Assembly: GCA_038852315.1 (NCBI GenBank)
Contig: JAWCKF010000020.1
Coordinates: 1 to 32,045 of the forward strand
Reading direction: 5' to 3'
DNA from: COMBO-56-21 sp038852315
GTDB taxonomy: Archaea > Thermoplasmatota > Thermoplasmata > UBA10834
DNA: 32,045 nucleotides
Part shown: positions 21,981-29,492 of the stretch, piece by piece
Numbering within the stretch: position 1 is the stretch's first letter
Layout: every line of letters begins with the position of its first letter
Notes under the pieces: model-generated
What the model was told of the DNA's origin: nothing
What the model saw: the letters and a program-made list of their open reading frames with translations, nothing else
The model's database searches: none
Position numbers and translations under genes: made by a program

Positions 21981-22439
21981 TCAGTCGAGCTTCCTGAGGA
22001 CTTCGAGGGCTTCGTCGATGTCTGGTTGTGTGCCGGGCTCGTACTCTCTCTTGTATGCGACCCTGCCCTCCTTGTCTATGACGAACACGGTCCTCTTCGC
22101 AAACCCCCTGTCTTCGTACAGCGATCCGTACAGCGCAGCGGTCTTCCTTGAGAAGTCGCTCAGAACAGGGAACCTGACCTTCAGCTCCTTGGCAAACGCC
22201 TTTTGTGTCCAAGTGCTGTCCACGCTCGCGGCGAGTATCTGAGTGTCGAGCTTAAGTATCTGATTCTCCTTCTCCTTGAGCTCGCCGAGTTCGTTCGTGC
22301 ATACAGGGCTGAACGCAAACGGGAAGAACGCCAGAAGGACGTTCTTCTTGCCTCTGAACTGGCTCAGCCTCACCTTCCTGCCGTTCTGGTCCTCGAGCTC
22401 GAAATCGGGCGCGATGTCGCCGACCTCTAATCCGGACAT
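21981..22439 (-). CDS. Peroxiredoxin, 1-Cys type (AhpE/Bcp-like)
   Basis: A 152-residue thioredoxin-fold peroxidase that reduces hydroperoxides. The N-terminus VGDIAPDFELEDQNG is typical. The active site is PFAFSPVCTNEL with peroxidatic C47 preceded by the conserved Pro and Ser/Thr positions. No second cysteine is present, so an external thiol must resolve the sulfenic acid; thioredoxin or a small thiol are candidates. Length is normal for AhpE/Bcp-type proteins. It is the first gene of a minus-strand run with the AhpD-like protein and ureohydrolase. Confidence 0.93.
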   Translation of the reverse strand: MSGLEVGDIAPDFELEDQNGRKVRLSQFRGKKNVLLAFFPFAFSPVCTNELGELKEKENQILKLDTQILAASVDSTWTQKAFAKELKVRFPVLSDFSRKTAALYGSLYEDRGFAKRTVFVIDKEGRVAYKREYEPGTQPDIDEALEVLRKLD

Positions 22440-22758
22440 GATGTCACTCCTATGATGCCTGAGGATGTGCGGGTGGCTATTTCATCATGGTCCCTCATCC
22501 TGCAGGCTATCCGCGGAGTTTGTCTTCTGTGAGGATCCTCATCGGCCCATGCGTCACTGGAAGGCGAAAGGTTGTGCGGCTCAGACCTCATCATCGGCAT
22601 TTGTCCTTTGGGCGTCTTCGACACTTTGGCTAGATCTGAGCCCTGTATGAGGCTCACATCGTTCTTGCGATGAACCCTGATCTGATGCTCTCCAAACAAC
22701 AGCACGATGGCATCCTCGAGAAGAGCATCTCGAAAGTCTACCGTGGCGAACCGGCCGA
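22440..22758. other. Intergenic region without recognisable gene
   Basis: This 319-base stretch lies between the peroxiredoxin and tRNA-Asn genes. It contains a 12-base palindrome TGAGGATCCTCA at 22530-22541. Short frames exist on both strands, but none has a recognisable product or a convincing ribosome-binding site. Confidence 0.5.
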
Positions 22759-22834
22759 TGGCGCCGTCGAACGGATTCGAACCGTTGACCTTCCGCTTAA
22801 CAGGCGGACGCTCTACCGACTGAGCTACGACGGC
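22759..22834 (-). tRNA. tRNA-Asn (GUU)
   Basis: On the minus strand, acceptor GCCGTCG pairs with CGACGGC. The D arm contains GCTCAGTCGGTAGAGC, the anticodon loop CTGTTAA gives GUU, and the T arm contains GGTTCGAATCC. The discriminator is G and CCA is encoded at 22761-22759. A minus-strand AT-rich element, GGCTTATCTAACC (about 22866-22878), lies some 35 bases upstream. Confidence 0.96.
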
Positions 22835-22934
22835 AATCGTTGCCTCGGGCGCGGTTAGAGATAGCGGTTAGATAAGCCTTTTTGTGTGCTCGACGAGCAG
22901 TGAGACATCTGAGGGAGCGACGCGGAAGCCTCTG

Positions 22935-23261
22935 TCACCCTATAGATTCCCGCAGCTCGTTCACCGTGTTGCTCATGCTGTCGAGGATGTCTTTGAGGTG
23001 GTCCAAGAAGTCCTGGATCTTCTCGGTCGTCACCGCGCCGTCCGGCGACGGCTCTATCAGGCCTTCCTGCTCGAGTATCCTGAGGGAGTACCTGACCTTG
23101 TGCTGGGGGTACTTCAGCATCTCGGAGAGCCTGATTATCCCTATCGGTTCGTTGTCCATGATTGCCTTCAGCATTGTCACGTGTCTCTGCAGAAGGTCTA
23201 TCTCCGTCTCGATCTTGCTCGTCAGCGCCGACCTGCCGGCCCTGCCCTTCATCGCTTTCAC
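22935..23261 (-). CDS. Winged helix-turn-helix transcriptional regulator
   Basis: A 108-residue protein with a basic N-terminus, a helical segment (about 15-40) and a winged-helix domain. IIRLSEMLKYPQHKVRYSLRILEQEGLIEPSPDGAVTT at about 42-79 shows the recognition helix and wing. The C-terminal helix (DFLDHLKDILDSMSNTVNEL) is a likely dimerisation coiled coil. It resembles small archaeal COG3388-type regulators (from memory). It is divergent from an ABC transporter operon and has an inverted repeat at its own predicted transcription start, so control of itself and perhaps the transporter is likely (inference). ATG 23252 is an alternative start. Confidence 0.85.
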   Translation of the reverse strand: MKAMKGRAGRSALTSKIETEIDLLQRHVTMLKAIMDNEPIGIIRLSEMLKYPQHKVRYSLRILEQEGLIEPSPDGAVTTEKIQDFLDHLKDILDSMSNTVNELRESIG

Positions 23262-23304
23262 ACCCTGAGGACCTTGTGCGGCCGCACCCGATGTGGCCCG
23301 TGCA

Positions 23305-23336
23305 TGCTACATGATAGCACTTATTCGTATTTTAAG
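23305..23336 (-). promoter_or_regulatory. Operator-like inverted repeat and TATA box of the wHTH regulator
   Basis: TGCTA (23305-23309) and TAGCA (23315-23319) are a perfect inverted repeat with a five-base spacer, extended by outer GTGC/GCAC. The minus-strand TATA-like CTTAAAATA lies at 23328-23336, placing the repeat at the expected transcription start. Confidence 0.45.
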
Positions 23337-23384
23337 CTGGAAGAGACGACAAATAGGCTGGTAAGATTGTCAGCAACCAAGTTT

Positions 23385-23390
23385 GATATA
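23385..23390 (+). promoter_or_regulatory. TATA box for the ABC transporter operon
   Basis: GATATA within TTTGATATAAC lies about 29 bases before the ATG at 23417, fitting a leaderless or short-leader mRNA. Confidence 0.5.
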
Positions 23391-23416
23391 ACTTCCGCAG
23401 AATAGCGTAGCCCGTC

Positions 23417-24154
23417 ATGCACGCCATCGAAGCCGACGGAGTTGTCATGCAGTTCGGCCTGACAAGGGCCCTGGATCGAGTCTCCATCCAGGTGGAGAAG
23501 GGTGACTTCTTCGGGTTCTTCGGTCCGAACGGCGCAGGAAAGACCACGCTGATAAGGATACTAACAGGTCAGCTCGAGCCCACGGCCGGCAGAGTCAATG
23601 TGATGGGCATCGATGTCGTCAAGGAACCCCTCAAGGTGAAGCAGGTCGTAGGCATCGTGCCTGAGGTGGAGAGCCCTCCGAGCTACCTCACGGGGTACGA
23701 GTACCTGTACTTCGTCGGCAAGGTCCGCAATCTCGAGGATCTGGATGACAGGATAGAGAAATGGCTCTCCTTCTTCGACCTCGGTGAGAGCAGGGGAACG
23801 ATATGCAAGGACATGTCGAAAGGGACGAGGCAGAAGCTCATGCTCGCATCCGCGTTCATCCACGAGCCTCCGTTGCTCTTCCTGGACGAGCCGTTCATCA
23901 ACCTCGACCCGATCTATCAGCGCATACTCAGGGACTACCTCCAGGAGTATGTCGCCAAGGGCGGCACCGTCTTCATGGCCTCCCACATTCTCGAGATCGC
24001 AGAGAGGCTCTGTAACAAGCTTTCCATCGTCAACCTCGGAAGGGTCGTCGCGCAGGGCCGGCTCGACGAGCTGCTCAGGGGCGGCGAGACCCTGGAGCGG
24101 CTGTTCCTGCGCTCGGTCGGGGTTCTCCGGGACGCGCAAGCACAGGGGGTGTGA
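23417..24154 (+). CDS. ABC transporter ATP-binding protein
   Basis: A 245-residue ATPase of the exporter (CcmA-like) type. Walker A GPNGAGKT is at 36-43, Walker B LLFLDEP with D157/E158, and the H-loop is in MASHILE near 193. Two motifs deviate. The Q-loop reads VPEVES with Glu83 in place of Gln, as in some exporter ATPases. The LSGGQ signature reads MSKGT (133-137). The last codon overlaps the permease start by four bases (GTGTGA), so the two are translationally coupled. Confidence 0.93.
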   Translation: MHAIEADGVVMQFGLTRALDRVSIQVEKGDFFGFFGPNGAGKTTLIRILTGQLEPTAGRVNVMGIDVVKEPLKVKQVVGIVPEVESPPSYLTGYEYLYFVGKVRNLEDLDDRIEKWLSFFDLGESRGTICKDMSKGTRQKLMLASAFIHEPPLLFLDEPFINLDPIYQRILRDYLQEYVAKGGTVFMASHILEIAERLCNKLSIVNLGRVVAQGRLDELLRGGETLERLFLRSVGVLRDAQAQGV

Positions 24155-25617
24155 CCTCGAAGGACCTCCTCAAGCTGATGATGAAGGAGGAGTTCAGGAC
24201 GCATGCTAGCTACTCGGGGAAGCGGAGGTTCCTCACCTTCCCTGCATTCGTGTTCCTGGTGGCGCTCAGCACGGGTCTGACCCTCGACAGGATGCTTGAG
24301 GTTGTGAGCCTTGAGCAGTTCGCGCTCTTCTCACACATCTCGGTTTTCATCTACGGCCTGAGCGTAGGCGCGTTCGGCACGATGGGCAGAGAGTACCTTG
24401 GGAGAAGGTATGGGCGCACCAACTACCTCGTCGCCATGCCATACCTCCTCCCGCTATCCTTCAGGACGACTTTCCTAGGCATGTACCTGAGGGACGCCCT
24501 CTTCTACGTACTCCTGATGCTCGTGCCGGCCACAATCGGGCTGGCGACGGCCGTCGTTCTGATTGGCCTCTCGTTGACCAGCGTCGGCCTGTTCTTCGTC
24601 GCCGTGCTCGTCACCTTCATGCTCGGCCTCTCTCTCAGCTTCCTGGTTTCCGTGATATACATAAGGAGCAGGCTCTCTTTCGTGGTCCTCACGGGTCTCC
24701 TGGCAGCGCTCTTCGCCGCCTACGGCGTATTCGGTGTCCTCGACCCGGAGACGGTGATGCCGTCCCTGGGTTTCCAGATGTCCGTGAGGCCGTTCCCCAC
24801 CGACTGGTCCTCGGCCCTCGTGCACCTTGGTATCGCGTGCGCTCTCGTGCTCGTCCTGACATCCTTGGCCTACGCGCTCGTTGAGGTGAGGCTGAACAAC
24901 ATCACTCAGGCCTACCGCGACCTCCTCCCGTCGTATCACAGCAGGGTGAGATTCATGAAGGGCCTGGACAGGGCCTTGTTCTCGAAGGAGCTGGTGGACC
25001 TGCGCAGGAGCGGGATCATTGCGAAGATGTTCTTCTCGTTCGTCCTGCCGCTGCTGTTCCTGTCCTTCACGGTCTGGTTCGTCAACTACGGGCTCACCAT
25101 CCCCGTGGGTTTCAACTCAGTCTTCTACGCCGCGATGGTCGGCTTCATCGGCGTGCTGATGTACAGCTGGCTGAACAACGTCGACCTGGCGGAGTACTAC
25201 TCTCTGCTGCCGGTCACCGTCCCAAGGATGATACGCGTACGCATAATGGTGTTCCTGTTGCTGACGCTCGGCATCTCCGCGTTCTTCGTCATCGCAATAT
25301 CCGTCCTGAACGGCGAGACCGAGCTCCTCTGGCTGGCGCTGATAGTGATGTTCGTGACCTCCCTGTACATGGTCGTGATGACGGCCTACCTCACAGGCCT
25401 CAAGACGAACACCTTCCTGTTCGACACCACCGTGCTTGGCAAGTTCACAGTTATGTCATTCCTCCCGGACCTATGCCTCACCATCCTGTCCTTCAGCCTG
25501 CTGTCGAACTGGCTATTCGCCTTCCTCGGCATATGTCTCGTACTCGGCTCCTTGGCCGTCTCGACCGTCATACTGTACCGGGGCATAGAGAAGAAGTGGG
25601 CACGGGCATCTTTCTGA
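24151..25617 (+). CDS. ABC transporter permease
   Basis: A 488-residue membrane protein with about twelve hydrophobic segments starting near residue 26, after a short cytosolic N-terminus. Long soluble loops occur around residues 240-290 (RLNNITQAYRDLLPSYHSRVRFMKGLDRALFSKELVDLRRSG), a likely ATPase-contacting region typical of large ABC-2-like permeases. Start is GTG 24151 inside the stop of the ATPase gene. The substrate is unknown. The pair plus the following polyprenol kinase-like gene could act in lipid or envelope export, which is inference from order alone. Confidence 0.85.
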   Translation: MTSKDLLKLMMKEEFRTHASYSGKRRFLTFPAFVFLVALSTGLTLDRMLEVVSLEQFALFSHISVFIYGLSVGAFGTMGREYLGRRYGRTNYLVAMPYLLPLSFRTTFLGMYLRDALFYVLLMLVPATIGLATAVVLIGLSLTSVGLFFVAVLVTFMLGLSLSFLVSVIYIRSRLSFVVLTGLLAALFAAYGVFGVLDPETVMPSLGFQMSVRPFPTDWSSALVHLGIACALVLVLTSLAYALVEVRLNNITQAYRDLLPSYHSRVRFMKGLDRALFSKELVDLRRSGIIAKMFFSFVLPLLFLSFTVWFVNYGLTIPVGFNSVFYAAMVGFIGVLMYSWLNNVDLAEYYSLLPVTVPRMIRVRIMVFLLLTLGISAFFVIAISVLNGETELLWLALIVMFVTSLYMVVMTAYLTGLKTNTFLFDTTVLGKFTVMSFLPDLCLTILSFSLLSNWLFAFLGICLVLGSLAVSTVILYRGIEKKWARASF

Positions 25618-25647
25618 GGCCGGCAAGGATTATGTCGTCCCCCGCTC

Positions 25648-26253
25648 GTGGCCCTCCCGTTGACGGTGGAAGGCGGAGCCGCTGACAAGGGCGTGCTCGT
25701 CAGGAGACTTGCGCACTTTGCCATAGCCCTGGCTCCGCTCTACTATCTCCTCCCTGTCCAGCTGCCATTCATCGGCGTGAGACGGTGGGTGCTCCTGATC
25801 GCGTTCTTCGCTTCCGTCGCCGCCTTCGAGCACTGGAGGCACGCGAAGGGCGTCACCTTCTTAGGCCTCCGTCCCCACGAGCGGTGGGCGGTCGCATCCT
25901 TCCTCTGGGCGGCCGCGGGCATAACCATCGTGCTGTGGATGTTCCCGCATGAGCTGGCCAGCGCATCGCTGGTCGCGATGGCGGTGGCAGACCCGCTGGC
26001 CGGCGAACTCAGGCGGCATGGTAAGGGGCTCGTAATTGTGGTCTCTCTCGAGGGAACGACGTACCTTCTCCTCGCCTTCGCGGTCCTCGTTCACACGGGT
26101 CCGTGGTCGCTTGCCAGTTCTCTCCTCCTGGCCTTGGTAGGGGCCATTGTCGCCGTGCCAGCAGAATGCATCAAGACGCGGTATGTCGACGACGACTTCT
26201 CGATGCTTGTCCTCCCTGCGATCGCGATGACACTGGTTGCCGGACTAGCATGA
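25648..26253 (+). CDS. Polyprenol/phytol/dolichol kinase-like membrane protein
   Basis: A 201-residue protein with six or so membrane segments. AVADPLAGELRRHGKG (about 110-125) resembles the conserved D-x-x-A-x-x-x-G-x-x-x-G motif of the CTP-dependent SEC59/DGK1/VTE5 lipid kinases, and the later YVDDDFSMLVLP resembles their DDNxxxP motif. In archaea such enzymes could phosphorylate dolichol or salvage geranylgeraniol. GTG 25648 is the in-frame start; the ATG at 25632 is in another frame. It follows the permease by 30 bases and is probably co-transcribed. Confidence 0.7.
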   Translation: MALPLTVEGGAADKGVLVRRLAHFAIALAPLYYLLPVQLPFIGVRRWVLLIAFFASVAAFEHWRHAKGVTFLGLRPHERWAVASFLWAAAGITIVLWMFPHELASASLVAMAVADPLAGELRRHGKGLVIVVSLEGTTYLLLAFAVLVHTGPWSLASSLLLALVGAIVAVPAECIKTRYVDDDFSMLVLPAIAMTLVAGLA

Positions 26254-26369
26254 TTCCCGCGCATTCGTTCGGCCGGACGTTGAGTTCAAAAGCAGAAGGC
26301 CCGAGATGATGTCACTCGATCCGAGATCACGCATACCCACGTGTTCTTCGCGGGGACTAGCGGCGTGTT

Positions 26370-26663
26370 TCAGAGCAATTCGAGCTTGCCGAACTTGCCC
26401 GCGCTTACCTGCAGCTTGTTCTTATAGGACGAGGCCCAGCCGTTCGTGATCCTTATCTTGGAGTTGACCTCCACCCTGTCTATGTCCTCGTTCCACAGGC
26501 TGACGGCGACTGTGTCGCCGTTGTCGTCCTTGCCTATCGCGTCGCACACCCTCCCGGAGGCGCCGCTCCACTTGGAGGACCACTCCCTGGGCTCTCCCTT
26601 CTCGACGACCGTCAGGACGAGCTCGTCGATCTTCGACCTGTCCTTCACATCTCTTACCATCAT
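26370..26663 (-). CDS. OB-fold single-stranded DNA-binding protein (RPA/SOSS-B-like)
   Basis: A 97-residue single OB-fold. The order is typical: IDELVLTVVEKGEPREW (strand 1), a loop with WSGASGRVCDAIGKDDNGDTVAVSLWNEDIDRV (strands 2-3 with the aromatic-containing LWNE), then VNSKIRITNGWASSYKNKLQVSAGKFGKLE (strands 4-5). The SLWNEDID and TNGWASSYKNKLQVSxGxxG segments match archaeal SSB and hSSB1-like proteins. It lacks the acidic tail of bacterial SSB. It probably binds single-stranded DNA in replication or repair. Two adjacent ATG codons start the frame. Confidence 0.87.
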   Translation of the reverse strand: MMVRDVKDRSKIDELVLTVVEKGEPREWSSKWSGASGRVCDAIGKDDNGDTVAVSLWNEDIDRVEVNSKIRITNGWASSYKNKLQVSAGKFGKLELL

Positions 26664-26817
26664 CGTGGCTCGCCTAGGGCCCGCAGTAGTAAATCATCAT
26701 ACTTAAAGCTCGCGCCCGTCGCAGAGCGCTAAGCCTCCATGCGAAGCGGGGGTCCGGCGAGGACTTGCAGGGCAGAGCCAGTATCCCGAATTCCGGACCG
26801 TCGAGACCCAATTAGCC

Positions 26818-26824
26818 TTATATG
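26818..26824 (+). promoter_or_regulatory. TATA box for the ArsR-like gene
   Basis: TTATATG is centred 28 bases before ATG 26849, the spacing for a leaderless transcript. Confidence 0.6.
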
Positions 26825-26848
26825 CTCACAGAAGGATAAGGTCTGACT

Positions 26849-27349
26849 ATGACCCGGATCAAGGTCATCACCGAGCCTGCGGAATTGGTGCCCATGTTCC
26901 GGGCTGTTGACACGAAGGTCAAGAGGGAGGTCCTCAAGCTCGTAACGCTCGAGTGGCATACCCTGCGCGACATAGAGAAGCAGTTCGGGCCCGCAGGCAA
27001 GGAGGCCCTCCTGTTCTTCGAGAAGATGAAGCTCGTCGAGACGCGTTGGCAGACCTCACCGGACCAGCAGCAGCCCGAGAAGGCCTACCACACATACTAC
27101 ACATCCTTCCACATAAACGCCTCATGGCCCGTGTACGAGATCAGCGACGTGCTCGCGGCGGCCGTCATGGACGAGAAGGAGTTCCAGAAGATCGAGAAGC
27201 AGATATACGATATGGTCGGCCCCCAGGGCAAGTTCGCAGGAGATGTCGCCGAGGTGCTCGGCGTGACCTTCACCATGCTCAAGAGCCTAGTCAAGCGGAG
27301 TACGAAGCTCGACTACAGGGGCCACAGGATCGAGAGAGTGAAGGAGTAG
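26849..27349 (+). CDS. ArsR-like archaeal transcriptional regulator
   Basis: A 166-residue protein with an N-terminal winged helix (VKREVLKLVTLEWHTLRDIEKQFG, about 24-47), then KEALLFFEKMKLVETRW, and a characteristic KAYHTYYTSFHINASWPVYEISDVL stretch. A second helical region near the C-terminus (GDVAEVLGVTFTMLKSLVKRS) looks like another helix-turn-helix. It matches a family well conserved in methanogens and relatives that is annotated ArsR-like, without a known ligand; no cysteine metal site is visible. The trm56 gene follows 14 bases later and overlaps no part of it. Confidence 0.87.
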   Translation: MTRIKVITEPAELVPMFRAVDTKVKREVLKLVTLEWHTLRDIEKQFGPAGKEALLFFEKMKLVETRWQTSPDQQQPEKAYHTYYTSFHINASWPVYEISDVLAAAVMDEKEFQKIEKQIYDMVGPQGKFAGDVAEVLGVTFTMLKSLVKRSTKLDYRGHRIERVKE

Positions 27350-27363
27350 GCCCGGGAGGCCCG

Positions 27364-27906
27364 ATGATAGTAGTCCTAAGGCTGGGCCATCGGCCGGAGC
27401 GGGACAAGCGCGTGACGACCCACGTCGCCCTGACGGCGAGGGCACTGGGTGCCGACGAGGTTTGGGTGTCCACCCCGGATCCAGGGCTCGAGAGGTCGGT
27501 TGCGGGCGTCGTCGCAAACTTCGGCGGCAAGTTCCGTGTTCGGACGGGCGTCGACTGGCGCAAAGCCATGAAAGAGTGGAAGGGCGAGATAGTCCACCTC
27601 ACCATGTACGGCGAGAAGCTCACCGAGGCGTTGCCCCGCATAAAGTCGGACGACCTGATGGTGGTGGTGGGGGCCGAGAAGGTTCCCAGGGAGGTCTACG
27701 ACCTCGCCGACATGAACGTCTCCGTGGGCAACCAGCCGCACTCGGAGGTCGCCGCGCTCGCTATATTCCTCGACAGGTATTCCGGAGGCAAGGTTCTCGA
27801 GAGGGACTTCGGGGGCGCCCTCACCGTCGTTCCGAACCCGAGGGGGAAGACCGTAGTTGACCGCAGGAAGGGCGGGCGGAGCAAGGAGACTGCCGGGCCC
27901 GGATGA
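27364..27906 (+). CDS. trm56: tRNA (cytidine-56-2'-O)-methyltransferase Trm56
   Basis: A 180-residue SPOUT methyltransferase specific to archaea, methylating the ribose of C56 in the T loop of tRNA. MIVVLRLGHRPERDKRVTTHV at the N-terminus is diagnostic. The knot region is LMVVVGAEKVPREVYDLADMNVSVGNQPHSEVAALAIFLDR, where NQPHSEVAAL binds S-adenosylmethionine. ATG 27364 has a Shine-Dalgarno GGGAGG eight bases upstream; the frame stays open further 5' only under the preceding gene. The 3' end overlaps the HD-domain gene by about 50 bases. Confidence 0.95.
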   Translation: MIVVLRLGHRPERDKRVTTHVALTARALGADEVWVSTPDPGLERSVAGVVANFGGKFRVRTGVDWRKAMKEWKGEIVHLTMYGEKLTEALPRIKSDDLMVVVGAEKVPREVYDLADMNVSVGNQPHSEVAALAIFLDRYSGGKVLERDFGGALTVVPNPRGKTVVDRRKGGRSKETAGPG

Positions 27907-28402
27907 GTGCATCGAGCTGCTCCGTCGCTGTGGGTGCGACGAAGCCGTCATCCGGCACTCCATCGCGGTGCGCGACCTCGCAGTCAGGTTCGCCAAGAGA
28001 TGTGGGGCGGACCTTGCACTCGTCGAGGCGGGCGCCTTGCTGCACGACATCGGCCGGTGCAGGTCACACGGCATAGACCACGCGGTCCGCGGGGCGGCTA
28101 TCGCTGCAGAGCTGAAACTGCCGCCTCAGATAATCCGGATAATCGAGCGGCACATAGGTGCTGGCATCACCAGGGCGGAGGCTAGGAGCCTGGGCCTCCC
28201 GCCGAAAGACTACGTGCCTCTCACGCTCGAGGAGAAGATAGTGGCACACGCTGATAACCTGGTCGCAGGGACGAGGCGAGGCACGGTAAAGGAAGCCGTC
28301 GCATGGCTCGTCAGGCAGGGACACCACGATGCAGCCATGCGCGTGCTGCGGCTCCACGAGGAGCTCTCTGAGGCGTGCGGAAAGAATCTGGATGAAGTCT
28401 AA
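27857..28402 (+). CDS. HD-domain phosphohydrolase, TIGR00295-like
   Basis: A 181-residue HD-superfamily protein. H34, H63-D64 (ALLHDIGRC), H71, H75 and H99 fit the metal-binding set, with D133/N134 in VAHADNLV. GLPPKDYVPLTLEEKIVAHADNLV resembles archaeal TIGR00295 proteins. The likely substrate is a nucleotide or phosphoester, unknown. The start is uncertain: TTG 27857, inside trm56, follows a G-rich stretch, and no ATG or GTG occurs in frame before the conserved LPGPDECIELL. A CTG at 27890 is a poorer choice. Confidence 0.82.
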   Translation: MTAGRAGGARRLPGPDECIELLRRCGCDEAVIRHSIAVRDLAVRFAKRCGADLALVEAGALLHDIGRCRSHGIDHAVRGAAIAAELKLPPQIIRIIERHIGAGITRAEARSLGLPPKDYVPLTLEEKIVAHADNLVAGTRRGTVKEAVAWLVRQGHHDAAMRVLRLHEELSEACGKNLDEV

Positions 28403-28472
28403 CGATGGCCGGGGCATTGCGACTGCGCCGACGAGGTTGCGCTCCAGGTTGAACCGCGGACAGGCCTGTAGA

Positions 28473-28982
28473 TCATGGGGTGTAGCGTCTGTAGTCCCCA
28501 CGTTTGTGGGCGTCCCTGAGGCGGTGGTACTCCTCGGCGTTTCTCCTCGCCGCCTCCAGGAGCGAGGGGTCGTTCTGTCTGACTATCTTCGCGGGGACAC
28601 CAACGACCAGGCTTCCAGGCGGGACCTTCATGCCAGCGGTGACAACGGCCCCCGCCCCCACGACCGAGCCGCTGCCTATCTCAGCTCCGTCAAGGATGCA
28701 CGAGTTCATGCCTATGATGACCTCGTCCCCTATCCTTGCGGCGTGGATGATTGCACCGTGTCCCACGGAGACGTTCTTGCCGATGATGGACGGCCTGCCC
28801 GGGTTGCCGTGTACCTGACAGTGCTCCTGTATGCTCGAGCCCTCCCCTATCCGGATCTCAGAGAGGTCAGCCCTGATGACTGCGTAGGGCCAGATGCTGC
28901 ACCCTCGTTCGATGACGACGTCCCCGATTATCACGGCTTCTGGGGCCACGTAACAGGACGGGTCTACTTTGGGGATCGACAC
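28473..28982 (-). CDS. Gamma-class carbonic anhydrase-like hexapeptide-repeat protein
   Basis: A 169-residue left-handed beta-helix protein with hexapeptide repeats from about residue 12 to 125. The metal-binding histidines of the family are in place: H58 (CQVHG), H75 and H80 (GHGAIIH). The acidic loop and Glu residues of the archetypal Cam are absent, as in the short CamH and YrdA group, so catalytic activity is not certain. A C-terminal amphipathic helix (EAARRNAEEYHRLRDAHKRG) is typical. A minus-strand TATA-like GCTTTTAT at 29007-29014 lies about 28 bases before the ATG. Confidence 0.9.
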   Translation of the reverse strand: MSIPKVDPSCYVAPEAVIIGDVVIERGCSIWPYAVIRADLSEIRIGEGSSIQEHCQVHGNPGRPSIIGKNVSVGHGAIIHAARIGDEVIIGMNSCILDGAEIGSGSVVGAGAVVTAGMKVPPGSLVVGVPAKIVRQNDPSLLEAARRNAEEYHRLRDAHKRGDYRRYTP

Positions 28983-29006
28983 GTGTGCGCTGAGCGACCG
29001 CGGGCG

Positions 29007-29014
29007 ATAAAAGC
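29007..29014 (-). promoter_or_regulatory. TATA box for the gamma-carbonic anhydrase gene
   Basis: GCTTTTAT on the minus strand lies about 25-32 bases before ATG 28982, fitting a leaderless transcript. Confidence 0.55.
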
Positions 29015-29024
29015 CTTGCCCGGC

Positions 29025-29312
29025 CTACCCGACCTCAGGGACCTTCTCAGCCTTCGGCTTGGGCGACCTCTTGAGCGCGACGCGCTTGGGGAAGTACCTG
29101 AGTATGACGATGTCGCCGATGGCAGATATCCACCTGTAGGGGATGTTCACCGCCTTCGAGCCTTCGACCAGCAGCGGGTTCGTGTTCGTCACGAAGAGCC
29201 CCTGGACCTTGTTCTCATCTACCTCGACGACGAGGTTCGAGACCGTCCCCAGGAAAATGCCCTGGCTGGTGTATACCTGCAATCCTATCAGTTCAGAAGC
29301 CTCTTCTAGCAT
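29025..29312 (-). CDS. PRC-barrel domain protein, CdpB-like
   Basis: A 95-residue protein composed of a single PRC-barrel (SELIGLQVYTSQGIFLGTVSNLVVEVDENKVQGLFV, then VNIPYRWISAIGDIVILR) and a Lys/Pro-rich tail. Short archaeal PRC-barrel proteins of this size include CdpB, which interacts with SepF and FtsZ in cell division; other members have unknown roles, so this assignment is tentative. A minus-strand TATA-like GGTTTTTAAG (29345-29354) lies about 35-40 bases before the ATG at 29312. Confidence 0.85.
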   Translation of the reverse strand: MLEEASELIGLQVYTSQGIFLGTVSNLVVEVDENKVQGLFVTNTNPLLVEGSKAVNIPYRWISAIGDIVILRYFPKRVALKRSPKPKAEKVPEVG

Positions 29313-29380
29313 CCTGCATCCCGCGACTGTATCGGCGTGCTTTGCTTAAAAACCTTATCCAGGGCCAGCAGGTCGATGCT

Positions 29381-29395
29381 CAGGGCGACGCCCTG
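29381..29395. repeat. Perfect 6-3-6 hairpin between PRC-barrel and thioredoxin genes
   Basis: CAGGGC and GCCCTG are perfect complements around GAC. The site is upstream of both divergent genes, so a terminator role is unlikely; it could be an operator. Confidence 0.35.
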
Positions 29396-29423
29396 GTTCG
29401 CCGACGTCCTGGTGCGCCGTAAG

Positions 29424-29476
29424 GGTTATTAAGGTCCAGCCCATCGATATTGCATAGATAATGCACAATCGTGCAA
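29424..29476 (+). promoter_or_regulatory. Thioredoxin promoter with three TGCA half-sites
   Basis: TTATTAAG at about 29426-29433 is a TATA-like box. TGCAT (29451-29455), ATGCAC (29461-29466) and GTGCA (29471-29475) are spaced ten bases apart, one helical turn. The first and second form an inverted repeat, as do the second and third. They cover the expected transcription start, as a redox or metal repressor would. Confidence 0.5.
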
Positions 29477-29492
29477 GAATGGTGGAACAGAG

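Noticed and set aside
22530..22541. Palindrome TGAGGATCCTCA
   Set aside because: Isolated, with no TATA box at a useful distance and no partner half-sites; a 12-base palindrome alone is weak evidence.
22427..22705. A 92-codon minus-strand frame before the peroxiredoxin
   Set aside because: No recognisable family, no ribosome-binding site, low-complexity charged composition, and it overlaps the peroxiredoxin start.
26953..27363. Upstream extension of the trm56 frame
   Set aside because: The extension is an Arg-rich out-of-frame reading of the ArsR-like gene. ATG 27364 has a good Shine-Dalgarno sequence and matches the family N-terminus.
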